Shown piece after piece: positions 30,401 to 45,400 of a stretch of DNA of 64,000 nucleotides. A program made the translations under genes and the position numbers. Numbering within the stretch: the first letter of the stretch is position 1; the number at the start of each line of letters is the position of its first letter. Source of the DNA: Arcuatula senhousia (lineage: Eukaryota > Mollusca > Bivalvia > Mytilida > Mytilidae); NCBI GenBank assembly GCA_963971305.1, contig CAXARO010000209.1:205494-269493 (forward strand). Direction: 5' to 3'. The notes beneath the pieces were generated by a model. The model worked only from the letters and a program-made list of their open reading frames with translations. It ran no database searches and was not told the origin of the DNA.

Positions 30401-33400
30401 TACAATTACAATAGCTTCTATGCAAAAAGTGAATATAGAATTCCTTTCAGACAGTATTAAGATTGTTAGATGCAACCACTGGTCATGTTGAAGACTTCTG
30501 GCTGTCTTCCATTGCAGATTTTTTGTTTCGCCTACACTTATTCAACATCTCATTATCATCTACTTAATTTTTATTACAATAAATATCAGTGACTAGTAAC
30601 TTACAGACACAAGTATGACCAATGTGATAAGTATGCCATGGTTGTGATCCATCCTCCCCTGGCTGTAGGTTCAGGCCCTGGAAACCATTAAACTGGTACA
30701 GGCTGTACCCAACATTACAGGTACAGTTATAGGACCCCTCTATGTCAACACAGCTGTGGTCACATTGGCCATTATTGTAGGCACATTCATCAATATCTAC
30801 AAAAATAATAAAATGAAAGGTTAAGTGTCTCTATTAATTTGGTGCGGACTGTATCCTACATTTCATGTACAAGTAAAGGATCTACATCAAATTTTAAATG
30901 AACTGTGGTTTTCACTGACATAGCACACACAGTTCTGGAAACTGTGAAAGTACTTAAATGCATAAATATTAGTTTTTGTGGATTGGGAAAAAATATGAAA
31001 TTTAACATAGAAATCATTGCAGCATTTCATATTTGTTTTGATATTTAATTTCTTTGTTTGACTGATCCTTGACAATCAATAGCACATGAAAAGTAACTCT
31101 CTCACATAACATGTTTACATACCTTCACATATAGTAGGATTATTTGATGATGTTTTGTATCCTGTGTTACATGTACTATAGTATCCATCTATATAGTCTA
31201 CATTTACATACCTTCACATATAGTAGGATTATTTGACGATATCTTGTACCCTGTATTACATGTACAGTAGTATCCACCTATATACACATGTACCGGTAGT
31301 ATACATTTACATACCTTCACAGATGGTAGGATTATTTGACGATATCTTGTACCCTGTATTACATGTACAGTAGTATCCACCTATATAGTCTACACAATTC
31401 TGGTTGCATGTTGATGTTCCTGCTGTACACTCATTGATGTCTGTAAATAGAAATTCAATGTTTAATTCATTATTTTCAATTTTATAAAAAAAAACAGTTA
31501 TATAACAGAGTTCTTAATGACAAGAATATTTTCAGATTTAGCTTCCTGGACACTTCATCTGTAAGGATTGGTACCAGCAGCCATATTCACAAAAGTTCGT
31601 AGACGTAAAGTCAGGTGTAACTAACACAGACAACAAAGGGAGATACGACTAAAGTTACGTTTACGAACTTTTGTGAATAAGTGTTCTGATACTTAAAAAC
31701 CAGTATTGCATTTAACAGCGACCTCGTCATCCAGTTAATCAACAAAATACCCCTCCCCCTCTATATTTAGAACAACTTACTGTCACAGGTAGGAGCTTCC
31801 TGTACACCACATCTGTAAGGGTTGGTACCAGAAACTTGAAAACCAGTATTACAGTTAACTATGACTGATCATTAAGAACCCCCTCTTATTATAAAACAAC
31901 TTACTGTCACAGGTGGGTGCTTCCTGTACACCACATCTATAGGGGTTGGTACCAGAAACTTGGAAACCAGTATTACAGTAACAGTGACTTCATCATTAAG
32001 TAATAAACAAACCACCCACCCTCTTATTATAAAACAACTTACTGTCACAGGTGGGCGCTTCCTGGACCCCACATCTGTTTGGGTTGGTACCAGAAACTTG
32101 AAAACCAGTATTACATTAAACAGTCACCTTATCAGTTAGTCATCAAAGAAAAACTTCTCTCCCCCCCCCCCACTTCCTTCTGGACATATATCAACTTACT
32201 GTCACAGGTGGGTGCTTCCTGGACACCACATCTATAGGGGTTGGTACCAGATAATTGAAAACCAGTATTACAGTTACCTATGACTGATCATTAAGTTATA
32301 AACACAAGAACCCCCCCCCCCCCTCTTATTATAAAACAACTTACTGTCACAGGTGGGCGCTTCCTGGACACCACATCTGTAGGGGTTGGTACCAGATACT
32401 TGGAAACCAGTATTACAGTTAACTGTGACTTCATCGTTAACCATCAATGGACCAGTGTAAACAGCTGTACCATTTGTGATGAACTGTGGAGGGCATCTTA
32501 TTCCTAAAATCATATAAATAACACATTATCCTAAAACAGATTACCTTTATCAAAAGGAAAATATGGTTTAATAAATCTTAATTTTAAAGTCACACAACAG
32601 ATAATTGTACCATAATCCTTTATTTCGTCCTCAAAAATCAGCAAAATTTTCAATTTAACTGGTCTTAAGTGTCATCCTTTTGTTGCATTGAGGTGATGGC
32701 AATTGCTCCATGTTGAAGGCCATATGTTTACTTTTGGATGATGAACAGCAATGAAAGCCTTTGTTCCTTTAATTTGTTACATTATGATATTTCTAGGTAT
32801 ATATTTTTGTCAGGCATATATACACCATATCACTTCCTAATAGATTATTTTTTATATGATTAATATCTAAACCTACTCTCGCAAACTGGTGTAGAAGCTG
32901 ACCAAGCTCCATTGGTACACTGTATCCTGGATTGACCAATCAGCTCATAGTTCTGGTCACATGAGTACTCTAGTATGGAACCATGTGATGTACCGTTACC
33001 AAGGACAACATCCTGTCTACCATTGCTGACCACTGATGTCAAGGCATTACATGGTATGGCTGTAAATGTTCAAGAGATACTACATATATACATATTGATG
33101 ATATTAAAGTGTTGCATTGTAAAATGCAGCAATTAAGATGAAAAACTCAGTAACTTCTCCAGAACAGGTATTAAGTCGTGATACATAGACAAAGATATGT
33201 CTAAAAAACATTATGGAAAAGAACTGCTTGAAACAAAGGTGTGAAATTTCCCTTTTATTGGGTCAGTTTATCTGTTTCATACTTCATATGACATTTTCAA
33301 AAGATACACACACTTACAAAGTTTTTAAAAAGATAAAAAAATTTCACAAAAGTCTTTACACAGAAGAACAGACACACAGACCAAATAAAATGCATTTGTC

Positions 33401-36400
33401 AATGAACTCAAACTAAATAACTTGCACATAAATGTCCCATTTAGCAATTTAGGCAGGAACAAGGGGTTGCACTAAGTCGTGCTAAGCATACCCCCACTCG
33501 GCCATTCAGAAAACAGGAAGTAGATGACCGACTGACCTGGAAAGGGGAGGCACGATACAACTCATTATGCTAAAGCTGTATACCAAATTTAAAATCAATC
33601 TCTTCTCTAGAAGCCGAGAAATCTGTTACGAAAAATTGTCTATTTTTGACCCATAAAAAGTCTAAGTCAGCTCAGAAAACAGGAAGTAGATGATGGACTG
33701 ACCTGGAAAGGGGAGGCAAGGTATAACTAATCATGCTGAAGCTGTGTACCAAATTTGAAACCAATCCATCCAGTAGAAGCATGAAATCTGTTACGAAAAA
33801 TTTCACTTTTCAAATTTTTTACCCTAAAAAGTCTAAGTCGACTCGAAAAACAGGAAGTAGATGATGGACTGACCTGGAAAGGGGAGGCATAGTATAACTC
33901 ATCATGCTGAAGCTGTGTACCAAATTTGAAACCAATCTATCCAGTAGAAGCCGAGAAATCTGTTACGAAAAATTTCACATTTCAACTTTTTTCCCCTAAA
34001 AAAGTCTAAGTCGGCTTGGAAAACAGGAAGTAGATGATGGACTGACCTGGAAAGGGTAGGCATAGTATAACTCATCATGCTGAAGCTTTGTACCAAATTT
34101 GAAACCAATCCATCCAGTAGAAGCAGAGAAATTGAACCGGACGGACAGACGGACGGACAAGGTGATTGCAATATAGCCCCCTCTCTTACGAGTGGGGGTA
34201 TAATATTCAAGCCATTTTTTTTACCTTGACAAACAGGAGCTGTTTCCCATAAACTGTTACTCTGACAGGAGATTGTTAAGTCTGTACCAGTTGGTGGGGC
34301 GTAACCAGTATTACAGGCATAAACAACCTGGTCCCCACCAAATAGTCCAGTGGCAGATAGTAAATAACCATTGGCTATCTCTGGGACCAGTCCACAAAAT
34401 GCCTCTGAAAGAGACAAATAAACAAATAAAAATATCTTAGGGTATTTAGTTTTACAAATCTATTTTTAAAAGCAGATGAAAAGATACGATGAAAAGATAC
34501 CTATATTGACATATTTCATGCTAAATGTAGCTTTGTAACTTTTTTCATTCAATCAGTATTTGTATAGAACTAGCCAAAGCCATTTACATCTTTTTTTAAT
34601 GACATAGAAATTAGTCTAACAAAAGTACTGATATCAAATACAAGACTCAAAGTTAACATGGCATGATTTTTTCATTCTCTTTGGATTTTTTTACATTACT
34701 TTATGAAAGAAAGAAACTTTGCTTGTCAGCAAGTGTAAATCAAAATATATAACTATTTCTGTCAAAAACTTACGAGAACAAACTGGTACAATTTTATCGT
34801 ATTCTCCATCTGGCTGACAAGTCAATACAACACTTGTCTCCCCTGCATACGGAGCTTGGAATGTGTAACCTGTCTTACATGTCACTGTTGAAGTATCTCC
34901 AGAATATACAACCAAACGTACAGGGCTAACATCATAAGATGTGTCAGATAACAAAAGACAGGCTGTTATATAGGTTGCTGTAAATCCCGCTCTGTTGGTT
35001 ACGGCACTGGTGATGAACTTCACTGCTAGTCCTATGTCAGAGACCATGGCTGGTGGCTTGGTGAAGTAGCCATTACCTGAATGGAGTGGTGTCCCCTGAT
35101 CGTCATCTCCTAGCCAGGCCTATAACGAAAGCTGACTTGTATAATAAATAGAATGCAGTTGTAAAAGGGTATATGTTTTAACATACTGAAAATCAACACA
35201 CTAAAAAGAATATAATTCAAATAACCTTTATAAGCATTAATGCTATATAACTATTAAAAGATAACTGGTAATCTACATTTGGCTGCTTGTTTTTCATGTG
35301 TACAATAAAATACATACAATGATGATTTATATTAACGCAAATATGCCCAAAAGACATTTATACACACATCTCACATTTTTTCTGCACTAACTGAACCATG
35401 AAGTTGATGCAGGAATATCATTTTATGATGATTTTGGCATGCTTATATCGTAATGTCTATGGGTATAAATTTCATGATGATTTCATACTTTTTCATAGAA
35501 AAGCAACTAAAACCTATAGGTAAACCTTAAAATCCTGTCCTATGAGACAGGAACAGTTTTATGAATTATGCTAATATTCAAATGCTGATGTGTATGTGTA
35601 TAAAGATTCATGATGATACAATACTTCCTTCATTGTAAAAGAAATTCAACCTTTAGATAAATCTAGTATAACATCAACCTTTTTGGGTGATTTTTAATTA
35701 ACCATGAAGTTGATAAAACTGGTACAATTTCAGAAAGATTTTGTTTATTTATACCCTGACGTTTCATGATGATGCAATCCTTCATCTTAAGGATGCTCGC
35801 TGGTCTTGTTTTGGTATTTTTGTCATTTTTTCGGAATCCTCTGGATTTTACCATCAAAATTGGGTTAAAAATTTTGCCCACGAACCCCCTATTTTCTTGT
35901 TATTAATGTATTTAATATGTCATAAAGAGGTTATAGACAAAGTTTTATCAAATCCTATTTATTCTGTCATGGGTTTTTACAGCTAAATAGTGCTAATGGT
36001 AAACCTATGAAAAAGTCAGAGAAAACCTTTTCCCGCCAAAACTTTAACGTCAATTATCTTGAAAACGAGGTCACGAACCTATGAAATTTTTTTGCTTATT
36101 TTGTTTCTTTTACTATTATCTTTTCATTTAAGGCATCAAATTTGAAACCTATTTATTTTCAATAATAGTAGCGAACATCCTTAAACCTGTAGGTAAATTG
36201 GGACAGATGAAAAGAGGAATGAACAGATTTGAACATTTTATGCCCCTTTTCTTCATAGACTGGGCATAAAAAGTTTGCAAAATATGATTTTGCCCCATTT
36301 ATGAAAGTGGTTCTATACATGTACAAAATAAATACATACCTGAACATAGTCATTACTGTCAATATCAAATTGGTCAAAGGTCAGGCGTACTTTACGACCA

Positions 36401-39400
36401 TTCATTGGTACAATGGACCAATAACATTCTAGAGCCCCAGGATAGTTAACAACATCATACCCTGGGCTGGAGATGGTCCCTGAATTAGCATGGAGCTCAA
36501 AGTTACATCCTGAAAAAGACATTAAATTTTGTGTTAGATAAGTTTAATTGAAAGACAGCAAGCAGCAGCAAATTAAATGGTCTTATCATGGATTTTTAAA
36601 CTGCTGCTGATTTATGATAGTTATGTTGTGTATACTAATTCCACATCTCATTATCTTCAATGCATCTTGAATAAGCTTAAAATGTCATCAATTTTTAAAT
36701 AAAATGCATGTTGTAATATTTCTTTAATGTTACCTAAAAGCAAAGAAACTTTTTTTTTGTGATGTACTTCCTCTCTATCCATCAAGCAGTTTATGAGATA
36801 TGTGGATAGCCAGACTGACAAGAGTTTTGTATAGACTTCCCGCACTCTGTTTGTAGAAAGTTAAATGATACAATAAGAATTCCTACCTTCCCTGTATGCC
36901 AGCAGTACACCTCTACACTTCAGATGCTCCTGTAGATTCATATAGACATAGAGATGGTTACCGGTAGAGAGAATAACTTCCCCTGCTTTACTGCTAGAGG
37001 TCAAGGTCTTTAATGTTGGATTAATGGGGTTGTCACCATCTTTAAAGACTACTGTATCTGATCCACACAAGTTGACATCTTTAACCTGTTGAAATATTTA
37101 AAAATAATTAGGTTAATTTTTATGTGTGTAATAAGTTGTGAGTTTTATTTTTACAATGTAAATTTTCGGAATCCTTAATGTAGGTTTGAAAGATCTGATA
37201 AATTTTATCCAATTCACAAAATATCTCATGAACGTAATATTATTTTTATCAGGAAAAACATTGCTTTAGTTACCAAATGCAACACCTTATGTGTACAAGT
37301 GTTAAAGTTAAAAATGGCCAGATTTTGTTAAACATGCATGGGACCCCACCCTGATGCTGTATACTAAAAATCAAGTGGCTGCCACTAGAAGATGCTGAGA
37401 AAACTGTTACGAAAATTTCTTCCTCGCCCGGTGCCCACCGTTTTATAACCCAGTTTTTCACTCTGTGAAACCTGCCAAAAAACATGTTTTTATCTTTTAT
37501 TTCTAGTGTGATCACATTTTTTTACTTTACCTCCACAGTGACAACATTGCTACCAGTGCTCTGTATAACCCATCTGGTCTCTAGATTCCCAGGGTAAAAG
37601 ACAGGATACAGAGGGGAGTAGATATACTGGTTATAGGATGTCCCTGTCAGAGTTCCTCCTAATCCTGGGACATTGGCCAACACTACAATTAAAATACAAA
37701 AGTATAGAATATTATAGAGTATTCTATTATACATTTGAAAGATACCAAAAAAGACACCGTTGAGAAAATTAAGGTTAAGTAAAAATACATGTTCAAGATT
37801 TATGATCAAAAATGGAAAGTTTACTTATCTTTGTGAAAAAGTTATAAAACACAATCTTATTAAATTTTGGAACTCAAAACTTGGTGTTGGGACTCAAATA
37901 CAATAAAATGAATACTTCTACATGGTTGAAATTTCACATTTTCTGTATTAAAATGTGTTTGTGAGGTTTAAATCTACTGATCATATTGGCTTTGAACATG
38001 AAAATCAAGATTGTGTGTGAAAATGTTGTTGACAGGAAATTCACAAAATAAATCCCTAGCAAAAATTTTCCCTTATACATTATCATTGTTGTCTAAATTC
38101 ATACCTGGGTACCCTGTCTGCTGTTCCTCCGGGCAAGTCTTGATGTACAGATCACAACAATTATCATCTACAGGGTTCACCATCTCTTGTAGTAGGAAGC
38201 AGGTATTGTTGTTCTTGTTATAGGAGAACCCCATACATGCCAGGGCATTGCCACCTTCGGTACATTCACTCTGACATCGTGTGTAGTCCTGGTTATTGTT
38301 CAGAATGAATGACACACCTATCTGGCCCACCTGATGCCTTTTGTTTGGGATCTTTGTAATTTGGCATTGAAAATCTGCAGAGAAAGATATATAATTTGTG
38401 AAAAAACAATTCTAGTTAGATAAGCACCATATAAAACATATTTTGTGGTGATAATGAAATAGGTACAATTCAATAAATGTATGCATCAAACTTGAATTCT
38501 AGTAAATGTATAATCTTAAATTTTGAAAAATTCTGTAACAGCAATTTTTTTTAATGTCATACTTATATTAGTTTCATTTTGAACAGTTTTGAATTTGTAA
38601 TTGTGAGAAAGGGATTCTTTTGTTCAATTTTATAATGGCTGAATGGTGATATTCTATAGGGAAAAAGTTTTGCTTTTAATGTTAGCGGATTTTTCTTTTC
38701 AAACCAACCTGTTCTCCAAGAAAATTTGAATCCACTTTCTTGTCTACTGGAATCTGATGTAAATCTAACATTCACAAAGTTATTTGAGCTAAGGAAAACT
38801 TGGTAACTCTCTGGCAGGGAACCTGAAAGTCTAGCCAGGCACTGACCATCTTTAAATGAGGGACTTCCATCAAAAAATTCCAAAACATCTAGATCTTTTT
38901 CTGTGGCAAACTGGGTGAACTGAAATGAACAATAATAAAATTTGATGTCTTGAGTTGATCAATAATCAATTAATATGAAAAAAAAGAAAATGTTGGGTTT
39001 TTTTTCAATTAAATTTGGATTAGAGTTTTTTTGCAGAAACACCCGGATATCTTCAGTAATTACGGTAGTATTGATGATAAAATCATTAATACTGTACATG
39101 TAATATGAGTTAGCTTTTTCATTTATGCAACTTTTACATGTATGTTTTACAACCACCTGGAAACTGAACTATTTAGGTACATGTATAATGTAATATTCGC
39201 AAATATGATAAAATCTTTTGAAATGAAACTAAAAAATACACATTGCTTGTTCAGTTATATAATCTTTATAAATTAGCTCAATCTAACATCATTAATCACT
39301 TGTATCAAAAGTGAACTTCAATATATAATTTTTCAATTGAAGATGACGAAAGTGAAAAAAGTCATAATAGATACTGTATTTAAAGTTGTTTTTGATGTCT

Positions 39401-42400
39401 TCATACTTTTAAAACTTATTTAGAAATAATATGTAGAACAAAATAGGTAATATCATATTGCAGATATACATGTACTTATTGCATATTGGAATTCATGATG
39501 CATAAAAACAATCAAATTGGATTTTAACAAACAGCAATCAATATTTCAAAACGTTATGAATAATTGATGGATAGAAGTCGATTCCTAACACATCCTATAA
39601 TTGGTTTGACACTAGGATCAAGTCAAATCCTATCATTTTAAATACGTTAAAAAATCAAATTTCTCCGAGTGAATGAACACTTGATGGGAGGGACAAAAAG
39701 AAAAGAATGAAATCAAAGAGAACTTTAAAACTTTAATTTTACTTGTCATTTGAAATAGTTCAATGGATTACTTATAAGACTTTGTAAGAATCTGTTCTAG
39801 TTTAAACATTTACATGACATTCAGAAGTATGCAATAAAACAGTCCATTGTTGTATTTTGAACCAGGATGTGTTCTCTGTGTTATACTTTTAAAATAAAAA
39901 AGACTAGAGAAATTAAGAGAAGGGTCTTTCTTAAATTGTTAACTGAATGCTGTATTTCACAAAAGTAGTAAAAAATCAATAAGTGATTGCCCCTACATCT
40001 TATGTATTAGGTATTGAAACAACACAATGTTAGTATATTCAACAAACATACAACATCTTCAAAGTAAGTGTTAGGGTTTTATGCCCTACTGGAGGCACAT
40101 GGGCCATGTAAGGCAATCAGGTTTTAAGATTGAGGAAACAAGGGTACCAGAAGAACACCATTGTGCTTAAGGTAGTTGCATCATATATATACATCATGTG
40201 CATAAAATATGAATGTGTTTAATGACCTGTTCATGCATATTTGTTTGTATGCATTTACAACTTTTACATGTTTAAGTAATGGATAATTGAAGTGATGTGT
40301 TAGTAAATATAAATGCTAAATGTAGGTCATTTTCTACTGAAATGTATTATTGAAATTATGTTAACACTTTTTATAGTATGCATAAATGTCTATATATATA
40401 AGAAAAAAAAGGAAAGAATAAATACAGGTACATGTATTTAAGAATAACAATTGTACATTTGTATCTTTTTGTGTGTGTGTGTGTGTTAAACCCATTTATA
40501 TTTTGTTTATATACATTGTTTAACTTTGTGTCAGATAGGGTATCCATTGTAAATGTTAATAGACAAATGAAAAATCAAGGTGCATTTGTTTGGTACATAT
40601 CCTGAATCAAAATGTAATGTAAAAAACAATATGACTCTATTGTAAAATGTTTTAACATTTTCAACATTAATGGTTGAAAATACATTAACCATAATATCTG
40701 AAGCCAAACATCTGTAACTTTTAAAACTATGCTAAAAAAAAAAAACAAAAAAAAACAATTTGAAAATTTGTAAAGTTTGATGCATTTCATAACCAAATAC
40801 AAAGAGCATTAAAAACCAAGTCTTGTAATTCTGTTTACATTATCACAGTGTTAAATTATTTCCCTGAGCTTGGTGCTAATTCAGGAAATGTACCAATAAG
40901 AACTATCTACATAACAAAACAGAACATGATTACCTGGGGTGTGGAAGGATTCGAAAGCTGAATAAACAACAAAATAATGTGACTACTTTCAAACAATGAT
41001 GTGATTTGTCTTTGTAAAAAAAAAAACTTCTTGTTGCTGCTGTTAATGATTTACCTATCTATAACAGTGAATAGTGTAATATTCTAATTTTCAAAAAAGT
41101 TGATGATTTCAAGGATTAGAAAAAAAAAAAATTATGAACATTTAATTTTTTTTCAAGGGTGAAATTTCAATGCATTTGAGAAAAACTATGGTTTGTGTAT
41201 TCATAAATTGCTTGTTTTCAGATAACTATTTTTCAAGCAAACCTGTAATATTTCCATTAGAAATCAAATTTTATGAAAATCCAGATTTTTATAAACATTA
41301 TAATTCTTTATCCATTGTTTCCCTAAACTTTTATCTAATGAACTTTATTTTCTTACAAAAAAAGAAAGAACAAAATATTTTGCAACAACAAGAAGAACAT
41401 TACAAAGACAGTGCTATAAATAAAACACTACAAAATGACTATGAAAAGAGAGACATTCATCTTTAAATTTCATTCTAAGTGACAAAAGCAATTTCAATCC
41501 AAAGTTTCTGTGATATTAAAATGATGAATTAGTATCAACAACAAGTAATTATTTACTCTTATATTTTCTGATTTCTGAAAATAAAATGTAAAAATGAAGC
41601 GCACACAGAAAGTTTAATAAAATGCAACTGAAATATAGATCCATTCAAGAGGAAAATGAAAAGCCTTTAAGGAACATTAACAACAAAATGTCTATAGGCA
41701 CTCTATATATTTGTCCATAATGATGAAATGACCACTAATCCTTGCAAATTCTAGTTTAAAAAGCTAAACAAGCAAAAATCCATAGACTATATACCTGTAT
41801 TTGAATTCTTTTACCCACTGGAGCCTCAATGGTCCAGAGACATGTTGAGCTAGCAGAATATTGGGAACCAGTTGTAGGCCATGTAATCTCTCCACTGGAT
41901 CCGTAAATATAAAACTTACAATCAGTTTCTGAAAGAAGACCAAAGCATTTATTACAATCTAAATATACATGGGAAAAAGAATATACATAAGTCCTATTCA
42001 CTAGTGATATCATCAAGATAGATATATAGTGATGAAGGCCTATGGCCAAAATGTGTAACAAATGAATAATTAAGTTCAACTTTTTATAAGAATCATGCAA
42101 AGAGCGATTCATGGGTGGAAAGCCTACACTAATTTATTTTTGATGTGTTACTCCTACTAGCACCCTGCTTTGATTTTTTGTGCTCTTTTTCCAAACTAGC
42201 CCTGGTCCTGAGAGAAAAAAAATATATAGAATGCATTGGAAAAATGTAAGAAAGGGAGATAACTCTTAAAATTGTCAATAATTTCAATAGAAACCATTGT
42301 AACAAAATGACAAGATTTCTCCCAGGACCAGGCAGTTATGAGAAAATTGTTATTTATTTCTTATTTTATATACTTTGAACTATCTTTCGTTAAAAATAAA

Positions 42401-45400
42401 CCACTGTAGCCTTTTATCGATGAATCACTTTTCTTCAATTTTGCATGATTCTTAGGTGGACTTCTACTTAATACAAATAGTTAATACAAAATAGTTGACA
42501 CATTCATGTAGTGGAACCAGCAGTTCCATCTCACAGCATTAATACTCTATATAAGACACAGAAATAGGGTAATATACAGTTGATAATTTTATTTATGCAT
42601 ACCTCCGAACCTAATAATTGTTGACTTCTGTTTTTGTTTATGTGTCTATTTGAAAATTAAAAATTTATTATGTTTAAAGCTGCTTGAAGAGGCTGACTCT
42701 ATAAATAGTATCCAAGACTTGACTTTACTTTTCGAAATGTTCAAATACTGATTCCAAGTACAAAATGCAGCAACTGCTGGTCACATTGAAGGCTGTTGGC
42801 TATTTTCCATTGTGGATATTTTAAATTGTTGTTTATATTGTAGGTTGTGTCGTGTACACTCATATTCCACATCTCATTATCTTCTATCCTTATCATGAAT
42901 ACATGCAAAAAAGAAATGATGCTGTGAAAAGAAATTTCTGATATAAAGTTTAAGTTTCGAAAAATTATCATGTAAGTAAAACTGAACGTCAGGAACTACA
43001 TTTTACTACATTGAAATCAAAACTTGTTTGACTTATATAAATATGAAGTCAAGCATGGCATAAAGTCATTATGAGATATTGATCACAACATTGAAACATT
43101 GTTTAACTTCCTGTGATAGTAATTACTCTTTATAAAATTAATGAATTCACACATTAAACTTGAATGTAGATAATTAGCCAGCTTCCTGCATGCATACATA
43201 TTACATTCTCTAACTACTCATGCTAAACATCCCATACAATGGAAATATATGACGGTGGAATAATGATATTATGAAAGTAGACAGATAGAGACAATAATCC
43301 ACAACAATAAAGATCTCAGATATAAAAATATGAATCAAGGGTAAAGAATTGAAAGATAGGTTGGTTGTATATGAATGAAACAGACAGTTTAAAGTGTCTG
43401 TAGTCTACTTTAAGTTTTGGAAAAAGTATGATAAAAATTTGTAACCTTACACAAAAAAATAAGTTTCATTGAAATGAGAAAGATATATTATTTTGATATT
43501 ATTTTGATTAAAAAACAAATTTAATCAGATCAGCAGATCTTGCTACACTTAACACCAATAGACCAAAAACATTGAAAACATTGAAAACTAAGTTGCTAAA
43601 ATTTACAAATAAGGTGGAAGTTCTAAATTATTTTCATGATTTATCCATTATGTCCACCCCCCAAATTTAGTCCTATAACAAAAACTCTTAACTTATTTAG
43701 TGTCCAAACATTTGTCTATAAAAATTTGATAGAAGTCTTGATATGAAAATAAAACAATTTTTTTTATTCAGGGCTATATGTAATGATTCCTTTACTCGAA
43801 TGATATGGCTTCATTTATATTCATGCAATGCAATATTAATAGTTTTGTTGGATATTCTATCAAGATATGAACTTTGATGTTAAACAACAAAACATCTTTT
43901 AGTCTACAATTACAAATATTCACATACACAAATATAAATGAAACCACAAAATCTCTATTCACATTAGTTTACAAAACATTCTCTATACAACTCCAAAAGC
44001 TAAGGAACTAGCTGAAAATAATATTAATGATACATTTATGAACCGAAAATCCAACACACATAAAATTAATAAAATGCATCCATTTTCCCATACATTTGCA
44101 CTCATTACCGTTATAAAAATCTGTCCAAGGGAGTGAAACTACAAGGAAATACATTGATTAAAGATATATAATATTTGGCTATAAGGCTTAATATAAACAT
44201 GCCAATTCGTGAAGAAGTAGGCTAATAAGTTTTTTTTAAAACTGACTATTTTACAAGCACAAAAAGATGATTATCAAATGGGGTTGACATCTACTAGCTG
44301 TGGAAATAAAATTTAAAATATTGAATAGGACAAAATATAACTTAAAACAACCCCAGTTAATTTTATTTAGAGAACATAACCCTTTTGACATTAAAAAAAC
44401 AAAAAATTTGTAAAAACTGTCACATTTCAAGTTCTATACACATGCAAGTTTCTTCTTAAATCATACTTAAAAAAATAAGTGAATAAAGATAATTTGAACA
44501 TTATATTATGTATCAATATATGTTTTAACCTGTGAATAGGGTGAATATATATACACATACGTCTTCTATCACTAATCATTTTCTAAAAGAGATATTATTG
44601 AACATTATAATTCAACCTGCAATCTGGAATTTATTTTCTACAAATATATTCTGCTTATACTTACGACAATTTCTTTCGTCTGAGTTATCGCCACAGTCAT
44701 CATGGCCATTGCAGATATTAGTACTCCCTACACACCTCCCTGTGGTCGTACAGCGAAAAGTGTCTGAAATAAACAAAATAGAGAATTATCTCCCCTGTTA
44801 CAGATGTTAGTATATCCCACACACCTCCACGTTGTAGTACAGCGAAATGTTTCTGAAATAAACAAAACAGAGATTTACATGTATCTCCCCTGTTACAGAT
44901 GATAGTACTTCCTAAACAAAATAATTCTCTCCTGTGTGTACAGATGCTAGTATTTCGTACACGCTTCCCTGTTATAGTACAACAAAAGGTATCTGATACA
45001 AACAAAACAGAGAAATATCTTCCCTGTTTCAAATATAGATGCAAATCTTTAGTACACCATTCCCCATTTAAGCATGTTCAGCATGTTTTTAATAGTTGTG
45101 ATATGTGAAGATCATATATGCATATATAAAATTATTTATAATCATGTTCAGTTGAGAGTAATTGTTTTCGCTAGAAAATTTTGTTGTTACACTACAGAGT
45201 ATTCATAAAATAAACAAACTGTATCTTTACCTGAGGGACAAGGTAACAATTCACACACAGACGGCAGCAACCTGTCACATGAGTCGATATACCACTTATT
45301 ATTGTCCGATCTGTTTACACGGGTACATAACCCTATCGTTGTATCTGGCTGAAAGTCTCCCCAAACTCCAACAGAGACGTCTGTACTTGTCCCATCGCTC

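Noticed and set aside
36313..36522. Read-through past the exon 12 donor (QVCIYFVHV)
   Set aside because: GTATGT is a good donor and phase 0 joins exon 13, which supplies the missing half of the CUB domain.
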